Origin: CAMDPA01 sp050186055
GTDB taxonomy: Bacteria; Pseudomonadota; Alphaproteobacteria; Rhizobiales; Hyphomicrobiaceae
Assembly (NCBI GenBank): GCA_050186055.1
Contig: JBFWYV010000001.1
Coordinates: 1-51,795, forward strand
Direction of reading: 5' to 3'
DNA: 51,795 nt
Shown: positions 15,827 through 24,743 of the stretch, in pieces
How positions within the stretch are numbered: position 1 is the stretch's first letter
Layout: the number at the start of each line of letters is the position of its first letter
The notes under the pieces: generated by a model
What the model was told of the DNA's origin: nothing
Seen by the model: only the letters and a program-made list of their open reading frames with translations
The model's database searches: none
Made by a program: the position numbers and the translations under genes

Positions 15827-17029
15827 TCAGATGCCGTCACGCGACAGCAGCGGCGTCAGAAAGGCCGACAGGTTACCGCCGTCGAACAGATGACCCGTGA
15901 TGCCTGCGGCCGCGGCTGCATCCATGTCGATCGTCTTGTCGCCCACCATCAGGCTGCGGCTCGTGTCCACCGGCCAGTCAGCGACGCAGTCGAGCAGCAT
16001 TCCAGGCGCCGGTTTCCGCCTGTCGCTGGCGCGCCGGTAGGCATCGACGACGCCGGCTTCATGGAACGGACAGTACTGGAACGCATCGATATGGGCGCCG
16101 TGTCGCGCAAGCTCGGCGTTCATCCACGCGTGCAGCCGGCGGACATCCTCTTCGCTGTAGAAGCCGCGTGCCACGCCGGCCTGGTTCGTGACCACGAACG
16201 TGTAGTACCCCAGATCGTTGCACAGCTTCACGGCTTCGGCTGCACCATCGATCCACGCAAAATCCTCGCGGCGATAAACGTATCCCTTGTCTTCGTTCAG
16301 CACGCCGTCGCGGTCGAAGAACACAGCCGGCCGCCGGCGGCTGCCGAAATCGGCTCCCGCCCTCTCCAGGTCGGTGGGCACGCCGATGTCGATGAAGTAG
16401 CCGTCATAGAGGCGTGCGCCAAGCTGCCCTGCAGCGGCGAGTCGCGGGAACACCGACTGCTCCAGTGAGCATGGCGCCTCATCGATCAGCTCGAGGATGC
16501 CGCGCCCGGCGCAATAGACTCCGGCATTGATCGGACCGCTTGTTCCGGGTCCCGCCGGCAGAAACCGCGTGACCCGTCCACCATCGACGTCGACCCGGCC
16601 GTAGCGGTCGCCGGGATGATCTCGTTTCAGCGCCATCGTCAGCGACGCCCCATTGCGCCCGGCATCGACCACGAGATCGAGAAAATTGAAGTCGAAATAG
16701 GAATCGCCGTTGAGCAGCAAGAACCGCGGTTCAAGCACGTCGGCCGCGAATTTGAGCGCACCGCCGGTACCGAGCGGAGTTGGTTCCGTGACCACCGAGA
16801 TCCGCGCCCCGCGCCAAGTCCGATCGGCATAGAACTCTGCCACCTGTCCGGCCTTGTAGCCGGCAAGCAGGACGATGCTGGTGATGCCGGGATAGCGCGT
16901 CACCTCGTCGAGAAGGTGTTCCAGAAACGGCCGGCCGCCGACGTCCAGCAGCGGCTTCGGTGTCGACCGGGTGCGTTCCCCCAATCGCGTGCCCAGACCG
17001 CCGACGAGGATGGCCGCCTGGTTCAGCAC
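15827..17029 (-). CDS. Fused sugar-1-phosphate nucleotidyltransferase (HddC-like) and HAD phosphatase (GmhB-like)
   Basis: This is a two-domain protein of 400 residues from a GTG at 17029. Domain 1 (1 to about 222) is a nucleotidyltransferase with AAILVGGLGTRL and FLLLNGDSYFD, similar to D-glycero-D-manno-heptose-1-phosphate guanylyltransferase HddC. Domain 2 (about 230-392) is a HAD-IIIA phosphatase with FFDRDGVLNEDKGYV, VVTNQAGVARG and MVGDKTIDMDAA, similar to heptose-1,7-bisphosphatase GmhB. It probably performs two steps of GDP-heptose synthesis. The GTG is preferred because CGAGGA lies 7 bases upstream; an ATG at 17053 would extend into gmhA. The fusion itself is clear; the exact heptose is inferred. 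Confidence 0.88.
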   Translation of the reverse strand: MLNQAAILVGGLGTRLGERTRSTPKPLLDVGGRPFLEHLLDEVTRYPGITSIVLLAGYKAGQVAEFYADRTWRGARISVVTEPTPLGTGGALKFAADVLEPRFLLLNGDSYFDFNFLDLVVDAGRNGASLTMALKRDHPGDRYGRVDVDGGRVTRFLPAGPGTSGPINAGVYCAGRGILELIDEAPCSLEQSVFPRLAAAGQLGARLYDGYFIDIGVPTDLERAGADFGSRRRPAVFFDRDGVLNEDKGYVYRREDFAWIDGAAEAVKLCNDLGYYTFVVTNQAGVARGFYSEEDVRRLHAWMNAELARHGAHIDAFQYCPFHEAGVVDAYRRASDRRKPAPGMLLDCVADWPVDTSRSLMVGDKTIDMDAAAAAGITGHLFDGGNLSAFLTPLLSRDGI

Positions 17030-17604
17030 AGCGCGTCCTCGATGAAGCCGCATAGCATGTGGCCGACCACGATATGCATTTCCTGGATCGAGTTGGTGCG
17101 TGTCGAGGGAACGCGAATGGCAAGATCCGCGGCTTCGGCCAGCCGCCCGCCGCCCTGACCGGTCAATGCCACCGTCTTGATCCCGGCCTCGCGCGCCGCC
17201 TCGACGGCCTTGACCACATTGGCGCTGTTGCCGCTGGTAGACAGGCCGACCAGGACGTCTCCGGCGCGGCCGATGCCCTTGAGCTGGCGGCAGAACACCT
17301 CGTCATAGGCATAGTCGTTGGCGATCGCCGTCAGGGCAGACGTATCGACCGTAAGCGCCAGCGCCGGCAGCGGCGCGCGGTCCTTGAGGTACCGCCCCAT
17401 CAGTTCAGCCGCCAGATGCTGCGCATCCGCTGCCGAGCCGCCATTCCCGCAGAACATGACCTTCCCGCCTGATTTCAGCGAATCGACGAGCAGGTCGGCC
17501 GCAGCCGATATGACCTCCGCCTGCCCCTTCAGCAGCTTCATGTTCTCGGCGATGACATCGAGCTCGCCGACGACGCGCGCTGCCAGGTCCGGTCCCGCGC
17601 TCAT
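17023..17604 (-). CDS. gmhA: D-sedoheptulose-7-phosphate isomerase
   Basis: This SIS-fold isomerase of 193 residues converts sedoheptulose 7-phosphate to D-glycero-D-manno-heptose 7-phosphate, the first step of ADP- or GDP-heptose synthesis. Motifs include VMFCGNGGSAADAQHLAAEL, the phosphate-binding LVGLSTSGNSANVVKA, and the C-terminal helix QEMHIVVGHMLC. Length and motifs are typical of GmhA. It overlaps the HddC-GmhB fusion on one side and the epimerase start on the other, showing tight coupling. The kinase needed after it (HddA) is not adjacent. Confidence 0.93.
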   Translation of the reverse strand: MSAGPDLAARVVGELDVIAENMKLLKGQAEVISAAADLLVDSLKSGGKVMFCGNGGSAADAQHLAAELMGRYLKDRAPLPALALTVDTSALTAIANDYAYDEVFCRQLKGIGRAGDVLVGLSTSGNSANVVKAVEAAREAGIKTVALTGQGGGRLAEAADLAIRVPSTRTNSIQEMHIVVGHMLCGFIEDALC

Positions 17605-18587
17605 CCCTCATCCCCCTGGAGCTTCTCTTGTCTGGCGGTTTCAACGAGGCACGCGCGCGTCGTCATCTGCGGCGTCCAGCCGAATGCTGCCGAGAAGCCG
17701 CTCGCATCGATCTCCAGGTCTCCGAGCAATTGCGTCGCAAGACGTGTCCCCCCGGCCGCTTTCAACGCCGGGCCGAGCAGGGGACCCGGAACGGGAAACA
17801 GCATGGATCTCATTCCGAACCCCTCGCGCAAGGCGGCCACGATATCTCCGGTCGAAACTACCTGTCTGTCCGCCAGCACGAAAGTCCCTGAAACGGCTCC
17901 GCGCCGCCGACGCTGGAGAACGGCGTCGATGGCAGAGGCCAGATTGTCGACGGACAGCAGGCTGCGCCGGTTCCGAACGCCGCCGAGCGGGAGAGGAATG
18001 GGCCTGCGCGAAAGCCGAAGCAGACGCCAAAGGTTGCCTTTTGCACCCGCTCCACACAGCAGCGGTAGTCTCAGGATGACCAGGGCCGGCCCGCCTTCCG
18101 TGGCCATCGCCGTGAGCGTCTCCTCCGCGGCGTGCTTCGAGCAGGCATAGGGCGAATGAGGATGCGGCGTGCTGGCGTCGTTGAACGGACGGCCTGGCGC
18201 CGAAACATCGCCGAGGACACCGATCGAGCTGATCTGAACGAAGCCGCGTACCCCCGCGGCGGCGGCTGCGCCGTAGAGCCGCTTGGCCCCGTCGGCATTG
18301 ACCCGATTGAACAAAGCGCCGGGATCCGGTGTTGTCTCTCGCATCACGTGGGCACGGCCGGCGAGGTTGACGACGGCCCACACCTCGTCGAGGGCATCGG
18401 TCCAGTCGGTGTCGGGCCCCACTTCGCCGATCTGGACGACGCGCACGTCGGCCGCTGCGGCCGACATCGCATTGCGCGGGCTGCGTGTGGCGAGCGTAAG
18501 GGGCCAGCCTCGTTTCGTCAGAAAAGGCACCAGATGCTGCCCGACGAAGCCCGTTGCGCCGGTGATCAAGACCCGCCCGGGTTCCAT
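17601..18587 (-). CDS. NAD(P)-dependent sugar-nucleotide epimerase/dehydratase (extended SDR)
   Basis: This extended short-chain dehydrogenase has 328 residues. The nucleotide-binding motif is VLITGATGFVGQHLV. The catalytic Ser-Tyr-Lys set is seen in ISSIGVLGDV and HSPYACSKHAAEE. It resembles the UDP-glucose/UDP-HexNAc 4-epimerase or 4-reductase group that often accompanies a WecA-like GT4 in O-antigen loci and supplies its UDP-sugar. It has a 4-bp overlap with gmhA. The precise reaction (epimerase or C4-reductase) cannot be read from sequence. Confidence 0.85.
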   Translation of the reverse strand: MEPGRVLITGATGFVGQHLVPFLTKRGWPLTLATRSPRNAMSAAAADVRVVQIGEVGPDTDWTDALDEVWAVVNLAGRAHVMRETTPDPGALFNRVNADGAKRLYGAAAAAGVRGFVQISSIGVLGDVSAPGRPFNDASTPHPHSPYACSKHAAEETLTAMATEGGPALVILRLPLLCGAGAKGNLWRLLRLSRRPIPLPLGGVRNRRSLLSVDNLASAIDAVLQRRRRGAVSGTFVLADRQVVSTGDIVAALREGFGMRSMLFPVPGPLLGPALKAAGGTRLATQLLGDLEIDASGFSAAFGWTPQMTTRACLVETARQEKLQGDEG

Positions 18588-18659
18588 CGTGTCCAGTCCC
18601 TCACCGCGTTTCCCGGCTGCCCGATCCGCAATTGCGATTGCGGACCGATACGCCCCGCG

Positions 18660-19973
18660 TCATTCCCTGCTGCGGGCGATGTGGATCGCGCTTGCCATGA
18701 GCATGACCGAGATCATGAACGCGGACATGAACCACGCCTGCCACATCCCCCAGCTGAAGGCCGCCGTCACGGCTGCCGTCACAAATCCCGCCAGCGCATA
18801 AGGCTGCGCGCGTTCGCTCAATCGGCCGATCAGGTTCAAGAGCACGAGGCCGAACGTGAGCAGGAAGGCCGCCCCGATCCCGCCCAGCTCGTACCATGTC
18901 TGCAGATAGACATTATGTGCGTGACGGCTTGTGGTCAGCGGAAACGCGAAGCCTTCCGGTCTGATTTGCGTGTTGCCTTCCGCGGTGAAATCGATCTTCG
19001 TCGATCGCACGCCGATGCCGCCGATCGGCGCCTCACTCACCTTTTGCGCCGTCACCCCCCAGAGGATGATGCGTTGCTTGACTGGCGTAGGCAGTTGCTG
19101 GACCAGATGCAGCTCCTGCTTGAAGGCGAACAGCGCCAGCGGCACGACCAGCAGCACGGCGGCGATCCATCCGATCGCCGCCAGTCTGCGCATCAGCACC
19201 GGCTTCGACCTGGCGATCAGGAAGGCCAGGCCGCTCAACACCACAGCCATTTTCGAGGTCTCGTGCACCGACGCATACGCGCAGACCGCGGCGGCGGCAA
19301 ACAATGTGACCATCGCCATGCGTGCTCGGCTCGCGTCGCAGCGGCAGGCGATGATCAGCATGGCCGGCCACAGCGCGAGTTGTTGCGCGGCCAGATTGAA
19401 ATTCAAACCATCCAGGCGCATCGCGACGATCACGCCATTCTCGATCGTCAGGTTCTTGTCGGGCGGCCGAATGGCCGGAATCAGATTGAACAGGAAACGC
19501 TCGATCGCTTGCCCCGACAGCAATTCGATCATCAGGTAGGCCGTGCCGATGCCGATACCGATCAGCATGCCTTCCACGATGCGCGCAAGCGCGGCCTCCG
19601 AGGCTTGCCGCGTCCACGCAATAGCGAGTTGTGTCAGCGCGAGCAGCAGCGCCACCTCGCCGATTTTGGCGTAGGCCGTTGGCGGGCTCACGGCCCATGT
19701 GGCATTGACGCAAAGGTAGATGAGGAACCCGCCGATCGTGAGCCACAGCGCATTGCGCTCCGGGATCAGCGCCGGCGGATTGGTCAGCGCCAGCATCACC
19801 GCCGGCAGTGCCAGCAGGACGAGGATGCCCGGCGACGCGCGCGGTCCCAGCAGGAACACGATAAGCGCAATCATGAACACCGTGCCGAGAACGCGCGGCG
19901 GCAACGCAACGCCTGCGTGCGGCGCGGGCAAGGCCGGGTCCGGGACTCCGTTGGCGAAGACCGGCATGGTCAC
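18660..19973 (-). CDS. O-antigen ligase family membrane protein
   Basis: This is a polytopic inner-membrane protein of 437 residues with about 11-12 helices. A long periplasmic loop near residues 320-360 contains PIGGIGVRSTKIDF and TSRHAHNVYLQTWYELGGIG, the Wzy_C/WaaL hallmark region with conserved Arg and His. It probably joins finished polysaccharide to lipid A-core, or polymerises units. It runs in the same direction as the rest of the block, 72 bp upstream of the epimerase gene. WaaL and Wzy cannot be separated with certainty; a second candidate polymerase lies at 22.6-24.0 kb. Confidence 0.85.
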   Translation of the reverse strand: MTMPVFANGVPDPALPAPHAGVALPPRVLGTVFMIALIVFLLGPRASPGILVLLALPAVMLALTNPPALIPERNALWLTIGGFLIYLCVNATWAVSPPTAYAKIGEVALLLALTQLAIAWTRQASEAALARIVEGMLIGIGIGTAYLMIELLSGQAIERFLFNLIPAIRPPDKNLTIENGVIVAMRLDGLNFNLAAQQLALWPAMLIIACRCDASRARMAMVTLFAAAAVCAYASVHETSKMAVVLSGLAFLIARSKPVLMRRLAAIGWIAAVLLVVPLALFAFKQELHLVQQLPTPVKQRIILWGVTAQKVSEAPIGGIGVRSTKIDFTAEGNTQIRPEGFAFPLTTSRHAHNVYLQTWYELGGIGAAFLLTFGLVLLNLIGRLSERAQPYALAGFVTAAVTAAFSWGMWQAWFMSAFMISVMLMASAIHIARSRE

Positions 19974-20054
19974 GTACTCCCCGTGTCAGCGATCGCCGCC
20001 GCTCTCGACCGGATCGAGGTTCAACTGCGGACAGCCCTGCATTGTCTCACGCCG

Positions 20055-20804
20055 TCAGAATTGCAGCCGCTTGGCGTAGGCCCTGACTCCGAAGTTCGCC
20101 AGGCACCAGGCCGCCGACGGCAGCGATAGACCCTCGACATTGCGATAGATGTTCCACACCCATCCCGCCGATCGCATGCGCTTGCTCGAGACCGAGTTGC
20201 CCCGCACCCGGTATCTCGCGAGATCCTCTCTTAGCCCACGCGCCACATGGCCGCGCTTGAGAATGCTGAGCCACAGGCAGAAGTCGTCATAGCCTTCGTT
20301 GGTCATGCGGATTTCGCCGGCGACCTCCCTGTCGACCATCGCCGTCAGCGTGGCGATCGCTGTATTGCACAGGAGCTGCCTGTAGGTAAGGCTGTTCGGG
20401 ACCTCGATCAGCCGCCCGACCGTGGCGCCATCGTCGCTGATCCGGCGGAAACACGTGTACGACAACGCAGTCGGATGCTCGGCCATGAAATGAAGCTGGC
20501 GATCGAGCTTTTGCGGCAGCCACAGATCGTCGCTGTCGAGAAAGGCGATATACCGCCCGCTGGCGGCGTCGAGCGCCGACTGGCGCGTCAGCGCCGGGCC
20601 GCCGTTCTGCGTGCGCCGGATCAGCTTGACGCGGGCGTCGTCCCGGGAGAATTGCTCGACCAGCCGGCAGGTGCCGTCGCTGGAGCAGTCGTCCACGACC
20701 AGCATCTCCCAATCCGCCACGGTCTGAGCCTGCACCGAGCGGATCGTCTCGGCCAGAACGTCTTCGGCATTCCAGGCGGGGGTGATGATGGATACGAGCG
20801 GCAT
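20055..20804 (-). CDS. Glycosyltransferase family 2
   Basis: This is an inverting GT-A transferase of about 249 residues. The start PLVSIITPAWNAED, the first Asp in LVVDDCSSDGT and the DxD metal site in YIAFLDSDDLWLPQ are classic GT2 features. TRQSALDAASGRY contributes to the nucleotide site. The ATG at 20804 directly precedes the GT2 fold; a TTG at 20855 would add 17 residues without recognisable function. It should add one sugar to the lipid-linked repeat unit in the cytoplasm. Donor and acceptor are unknown. Confidence 0.88.
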   Translation of the reverse strand: MPLVSIITPAWNAEDVLAETIRSVQAQTVADWEMLVVDDCSSDGTCRLVEQFSRDDARVKLIRRTQNGGPALTRQSALDAASGRYIAFLDSDDLWLPQKLDRQLHFMAEHPTALSYTCFRRISDDGATVGRLIEVPNSLTYRQLLCNTAIATLTAMVDREVAGEIRMTNEGYDDFCLWLSILKRGHVARGLREDLARYRVRGNSVSSKRMRSAGWVWNIYRNVEGLSLPSAAWCLANFGVRAYAKRLQF

Positions 20805-20919
20805 TCCCGATGGCTCTCGCGCTAGGGCGGCGAGTTTCCCTGCTTCGATCCGCAAAACGCCTGTCGTTGCACGGATGTCGTCAGGTCATGTCGTGGCGAC
20901 CCGCAGGCCCCCGCCGTTT

Positions 20920-22386
20920 CTATGCGCCATTTCTACGTGTCATCCAGCCCGCAATCACGGGCATCTCTTCCGTTGTCCCACCTGATAGCACCGTCTCCAG
21001 CGATTGAACGAACGTTCCTATCAGGCCCTCGTCGGCGACATACAATTCCCCCGGTGCCGATCGATCCCACGCCGTCTGGAAGTATTTTGCGGCCTCATTG
21101 CGGTCGACGTCCGGCCGCGCCAAAGCTTCGCGGATGCGGTCGCCGAGATCGTGCAGCCGGTTCGCTCGCAGGACCAGCGGGCATTTTCCATAGAAGGCGT
21201 CGCCCAGCACCACAACCTGCTTGCCGAGCAGCAGCGCTTCCGCGCCTGATTTGCTGTTGACCGAGACCACGGCATCGGCCCGTTCCAGGATCGAGAAGTT
21301 GTTGGACTTTGGCGCGAGCACCACAAGGTTGTCGTAACGCCGGATGAGCTGCTTCAGCCGCGCAGCCGGGATCGCCCCGATCTGCGCGGGGTGCTCCTTG
21401 ATCGCGAGCATATGCGACGCCGGTATGACGCGGAGAATATAGTCGATGAGCGCGAGCTGATCGAGATACTCCGGCGACCGCAGCGTCAGCGCCATATCGG
21501 CCGGCACATGCAGCGGGTAATAGATGAACGGCTTGCCCTCGGGCAGCCCCTGGTAGTGGCGCTGCATCGACACCGCGTTGCGCACCATCAGGGCATGCGA
21601 ACGGGCGTGATGCAGATTGTGGCCGAATTCCTGGTGCTTTCCGAGCACATACTGGTCGTAGAGCTTCTCGCCCAATCGGCGAACGTTGCGGAAGTTTGCG
21701 ACTTTCGTTACCGCGGGCGCGTACTGATGCCGGTCCTTGATCGGCACCACGATCGCCTGCGAGCGGTAGGTCTGCTCCAGATAACGCGCCACCTCGCCGC
21801 TGACGGCTTCAGCCGGGCGGTCCATCGCTTGCAGGGCTTTGAACGTGTTTGCAACAAAGAACATCCGTCCACGGAAGAAAGATGGTTCCAGAAACCAGTT
21901 GTCGATGCCGCGCCGGCGCGCGGCGTGGAAGCTGGCGATGACCGAGAGGAACCCGCCGAGTTCCTGCACCATCACCGCGCTCTTGCCGGCGGTTTGCAAT
22001 CGATCGAGAACGCCCTCCAGTGCGTTCGAGTAGATCACGAAGCGCCGCGCCAGCGCTCCCGTGTCGCGGATCGCGAACGTCACCCGCTCATGGCTGAGTA
22101 GCAGGTTGACATTGTCGATACCGTAGTCATCGATCCGCCTGCGGAACATCGCATCGATGTCGCTGTCCGCATCGAGGCCGGCGAGCCCGTCCCGGAATAT
22201 GTTGTTCGCCGGAACCCCGGCAGCCTGCGCCATCTCGAAGCTGCGGTCGTCGAACGCCAGCAACTCGACCGCGCGTCCGTGAGCGATCAGCAGCTTAGCC
22301 ACAGGCAGCCAGAAGCGGGTCTGGTACGCCGCAAGCGTCGTGATCAGTATCGTCGAATCCGGATGCGGTCTGGCCATTTTGCTCAT
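20920..22386 (-). CDS. Capsule polysaccharide biosynthesis family protein (putative GT-B transferase)
   Basis: This cytosolic protein of roughly 488 residues resembles Capsule_synth/KpsS-like transferases. The second half carries IYYPLHVPADMALTLRSPEY, the sugar-phosphate contact region LAIKEHPAQIGAIP, and the donor-site stretch ERADAVVSVNSKSGAEALLL. It probably transfers an acidic sugar, possibly CMP-activated, to the growing chain. The start is uncertain: 22386 (MSKMARP) precedes the first clear fold element, while a GTG at 22479 would add 31 residues. A 223-bp gap with no gene separates it from the AT-rich wzy. Confidence 0.78.
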   Translation of the reverse strand: MSKMARPHPDSTILITTLAAYQTRFWLPVAKLLIAHGRAVELLAFDDRSFEMAQAAGVPANNIFRDGLAGLDADSDIDAMFRRRIDDYGIDNVNLLLSHERVTFAIRDTGALARRFVIYSNALEGVLDRLQTAGKSAVMVQELGGFLSVIASFHAARRRGIDNWFLEPSFFRGRMFFVANTFKALQAMDRPAEAVSGEVARYLEQTYRSQAIVVPIKDRHQYAPAVTKVANFRNVRRLGEKLYDQYVLGKHQEFGHNLHHARSHALMVRNAVSMQRHYQGLPEGKPFIYYPLHVPADMALTLRSPEYLDQLALIDYILRVIPASHMLAIKEHPAQIGAIPAARLKQLIRRYDNLVVLAPKSNNFSILERADAVVSVNSKSGAEALLLGKQVVVLGDAFYGKCPLVLRANRLHDLGDRIREALARPDVDRNEAAKYFQTAWDRSAPGELYVADEGLIGTFVQSLETVLSGGTTEEMPVIAGWMTRRNGA

Positions 22387-22609
22387 CGCTGCTGCCATCG
22401 GGATGGGAACGGCGGCAATTGAACGAGAGTTCTCTCCCCACTTCATCCCCTGCGCGTTCGCGAACGCAAGCACGCGCACGGCTGAATTCGGTTCCCCATA
22501 GAAGGATTCATCTGTAGCACTGGCCTGCGAAGCCCGCCCTTCCGATAACGGATACGAACAGACCGTGTCCAGCGGATATTAGCATAAGGGATCGCGGTTC
22601 GATTCCAAC

Positions 22610-24022
22610 CTATGCTTCTTCCAGCCGGAAACCTCCACGTTCACCGGAACGAAAATGCCAGATGGCAAATCCGATCGATAAACATAAACTGAAAAGCAAA
22701 CCCGTCGGGGCATCGAAGATAACGTTGTCTACCAAAAAGGTTGCAGCGAAACACGCGAGCATTAGGTGTATTGCAAGAAAACAAGATTGGTACTGAATTT
22801 CTTGGTTCTTAAAAAATTGACGGAGGGATAGCAGACCGATTGATGCCAAGGGAATCACAAGACAAAAGAGACCCAGAAGCCCAGCCTGCAAGAAAACAAA
22901 CCAGAAGTCACCATGCGCATGAATATAATGACGTTCCGGCAGCTTTCCGAAAAGCAGATTGACAACTCTCGGTTCCTCCAGAACCTTCTTAACTTTCTCC
23001 AGATCCAAAAGCCGGGTGGTTATAGAATCCGAGTGAAAGGCACAGCTTTCCGGGTATCCTACAACTTTCGATCCGCAAACTAGATCAGCAACCAGTGTAT
23101 TATGAATGGTATCTCCAAATGGAGCAGGAAAAAGCGCAATTTGCCCGGCACAACTCGCAAGTACAAGCACACCGATTAGCGCAACCCAGCCGCGATTGAA
23201 TCCCACAAGCAATACGAAATACGCTAACAGCCCGAAAGAAATCAAAACTTGGCTAAGCGATCCCGTCCGAATCGTAGCTATATTCAAAAAGATAGCGATT
23301 AGACTTAAGGCGACTCTGGTTCCAGTACTTTTCACGAACCACAGGAGCGCGAGAGAAATTGCCAAAGCCAAATTGAGGGCAAACCCGAATCTGTTTGGAT
23401 TAAGCAAGAACCCGGTAAATGGCACGTAACCAACGTAAGGATCGTCGCTCCATAGTGCCAAACTGGGCATCACTTCCGATAAGAATACGCTGAAAGCAAC
23501 CTGAAAGAAAACGCTACCCATGAAGATAATAGCACATGTCCGGAGTAAAGATGTCAAATCCCGATCGCGTTGGGCTAAAATGAGAAAACACAGCCACGAC
23601 GGCAGAAGAAAAGATTTCGCCATCTGGTAGGCTAACGGAAGCGTAGAAGAGGATGAAGCCAGAATTGCTGCTATGAGTATCCAAAGAAAATATAATAATG
23701 CCACCAACTGCACATCCAGGCGGTTCAGGAAGAGTTTTCGGATTGATGACAAATCCGACCTGAAAGTAAAGTATAATAGAAATGTCAAGAACGATCCAAC
23801 AATTACGATTTCATCGCTCGCCCTAACAATAAACGGAGCATAAGACGTTCCTTTCGAAAATGGAAAAATATAGTATAAAGCGGTTATATTCAATGCCACA
23901 AATAGATTGACTGTTACGGCAATCTTTATAATGGCACCCCAACTAAGATGGTCAAGCTTGGTGCTGATCAATTTACAGTTCCTTCCCGGCGCAATTTTTT
24001 CGCTAAGCTTACGCAGGAACAA
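22610..24022 (-). CDS. wzy: O-antigen polymerase-like membrane protein (Wzy candidate), AT-rich
   Basis: This 470-residue protein has about 11-12 membrane helices. A large periplasmic loop (about residues 325-385) contains GSKVVGYPESCAF and HYIHAHGDFWFVFLQAG, matching the His-containing loop of Wzy/WaaL-type enzymes. It would polymerise lipid-linked repeat units on the periplasmic face. Base composition is markedly AT-rich compared with both sides, with A/T-ending codons, which signals recent horizontal acquisition, as is common for serotype-specific wzy genes. Sequence similarity among Wzy proteins is low, so the name is based on topology, loop and context. Confidence 0.75.
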   Translation of the reverse strand: MFLRKLSEKIAPGRNCKLISTKLDHLSWGAIIKIAVTVNLFVALNITALYYIFPFSKGTSYAPFIVRASDEIVIVGSFLTFLLYFTFRSDLSSIRKLFLNRLDVQLVALLYFLWILIAAILASSSSTLPLAYQMAKSFLLPSWLCFLILAQRDRDLTSLLRTCAIIFMGSVFFQVAFSVFLSEVMPSLALWSDDPYVGYVPFTGFLLNPNRFGFALNLALAISLALLWFVKSTGTRVALSLIAIFLNIATIRTGSLSQVLISFGLLAYFVLLVGFNRGWVALIGVLVLASCAGQIALFPAPFGDTIHNTLVADLVCGSKVVGYPESCAFHSDSITTRLLDLEKVKKVLEEPRVVNLLFGKLPERHYIHAHGDFWFVFLQAGLLGLFCLVIPLASIGLLSLRQFFKNQEIQYQSCFLAIHLMLACFAATFLVDNVIFDAPTGLLFSLCLSIGFAIWHFRSGERGGFRLEEA

Positions 24023-24092
24023 GGGACAACGGACGTGTCACTGTGAATTGACGCGGAAAATTAACTCGGCAGGCTATGCGATTCTTTTGGCT

Positions 24093-24530
24093 TCAGCGGC
24101 GTGCTCCATTCGGATAGCAACGCTCGGTTCTGCGATCAAAGTCGAACCCATCCGGGCACCAGCCGTATCTGTGCCGCACGCCGCGCCTGGATGCTCCATT
24201 CGGATAGCAACGCTCGGTTCTGCGATCAAAGTCGAACCCATCAGGACACCAGCCATATCTGTGCCGCGTACCACGCCTGACTGCTCCATTTGGATAGCAA
24301 CGCTCTGTTCTGCGATCAAAGTCGTAGCCGTGCGGACACCATCCATAACGCACTTGAATCGGCATAGGTCGTGGATCGACGCCGACCAAGGGTTGACCTG
24401 GGGTTGACCACGCGCTGCGTGCGTTAATTTGAGCATCAGCGCTAGTTGACATGAAGGCAAACACAACCATAGCCGTTGTGCTTAACGCTAGTGCAAATAT
24501 CTTGTCCGTTAGCTTGGGAGATATGGTCAT
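24093..24530 (-). CDS. Secreted protein with three 30-residue Cys-containing repeats
   Basis: This protein of unknown function has 145 residues from the ATG at 24530. Residues 1-33 form a signal peptide (hydrophobic core ALALSTTAMVVFAFM, cleavage likely after SADA). After a Pro-rich linker, three near-identical repeats fill residues 61-145. Each reads YGWCPxGxDFDRRTERCYPNGA and has two cysteines 13 residues apart that could pair as a disulfide in the periplasm. Repeats are joined by RRGxRHR. A longer upstream ATG at 24623 would add 31 residues before the signal and is not favoured. It lies between the AT-rich wzy and a methyltransferase gene and may belong to the acquired segment rather than to glycan synthesis. 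Confidence 0.75.
   Translation of the reverse strand: MTISPKLTDKIFALALSTTAMVVFAFMSTSADAQINARSAWSTPGQPLVGVDPRPMPIQVRYGWCPHGYDFDRRTERCYPNGAVRRGTRHRYGWCPDGFDFDRRTERCYPNGASRRGVRHRYGWCPDGFDFDRRTERCYPNGARR
24096..24350 (-). repeat. Three 90-bp tandem repeats inside the secreted-protein gene
   Basis: The segment CGCTCGGTTCTGCGATCAAA recurs at 24121 and 24211, and with one change at 24301, a strict 90-bp period equal to 30 codons. Units differ at only a few bases, so copy number could change by slippage or unequal recombination without breaking the frame. Confidence 0.9.
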
Positions 24531-24743
24531 TCGTCCATTCCGATACCGAAGAGAACTCTGAGAATTATTCCAAACCGTACATGAACCGAACATGAAAGGG
24601 CTGCATGATGAAGTAAATGGCAAAATTGGGGCCCACCCTTTGCATCAACAGCAAAATGCAATGCAAAGCGAACAGCCGCACTAATGCTCGATAGGCGCAA
24701 TTTAGGCCCAAGGTAGGGAGAGCCCAGATGATTCCGGTGCATC

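Noticed and set aside
18132..20129. A 665-codon open frame on the plus strand opposite the epimerase and O-antigen ligase genes
   Set aside because: Its composition is basic and low in hydrophobic residues, and it mirrors well-supported genes on the other strand, so it is a shadow frame.
22594..22606. A GGTTCGATTCC segment resembling a tRNA T-arm at the edge of the AT-rich island
   Set aside because: The flanking bases do not pair into a T-stem and no anticodon or acceptor arm is found, so it is not a tRNA or a convincing attachment site.
24096..24350. Regularly spaced repeats that could suggest a CRISPR array
   Set aside because: The repeats are contiguous 90-bp coding units without unique spacers and encode a clear protein repeat.
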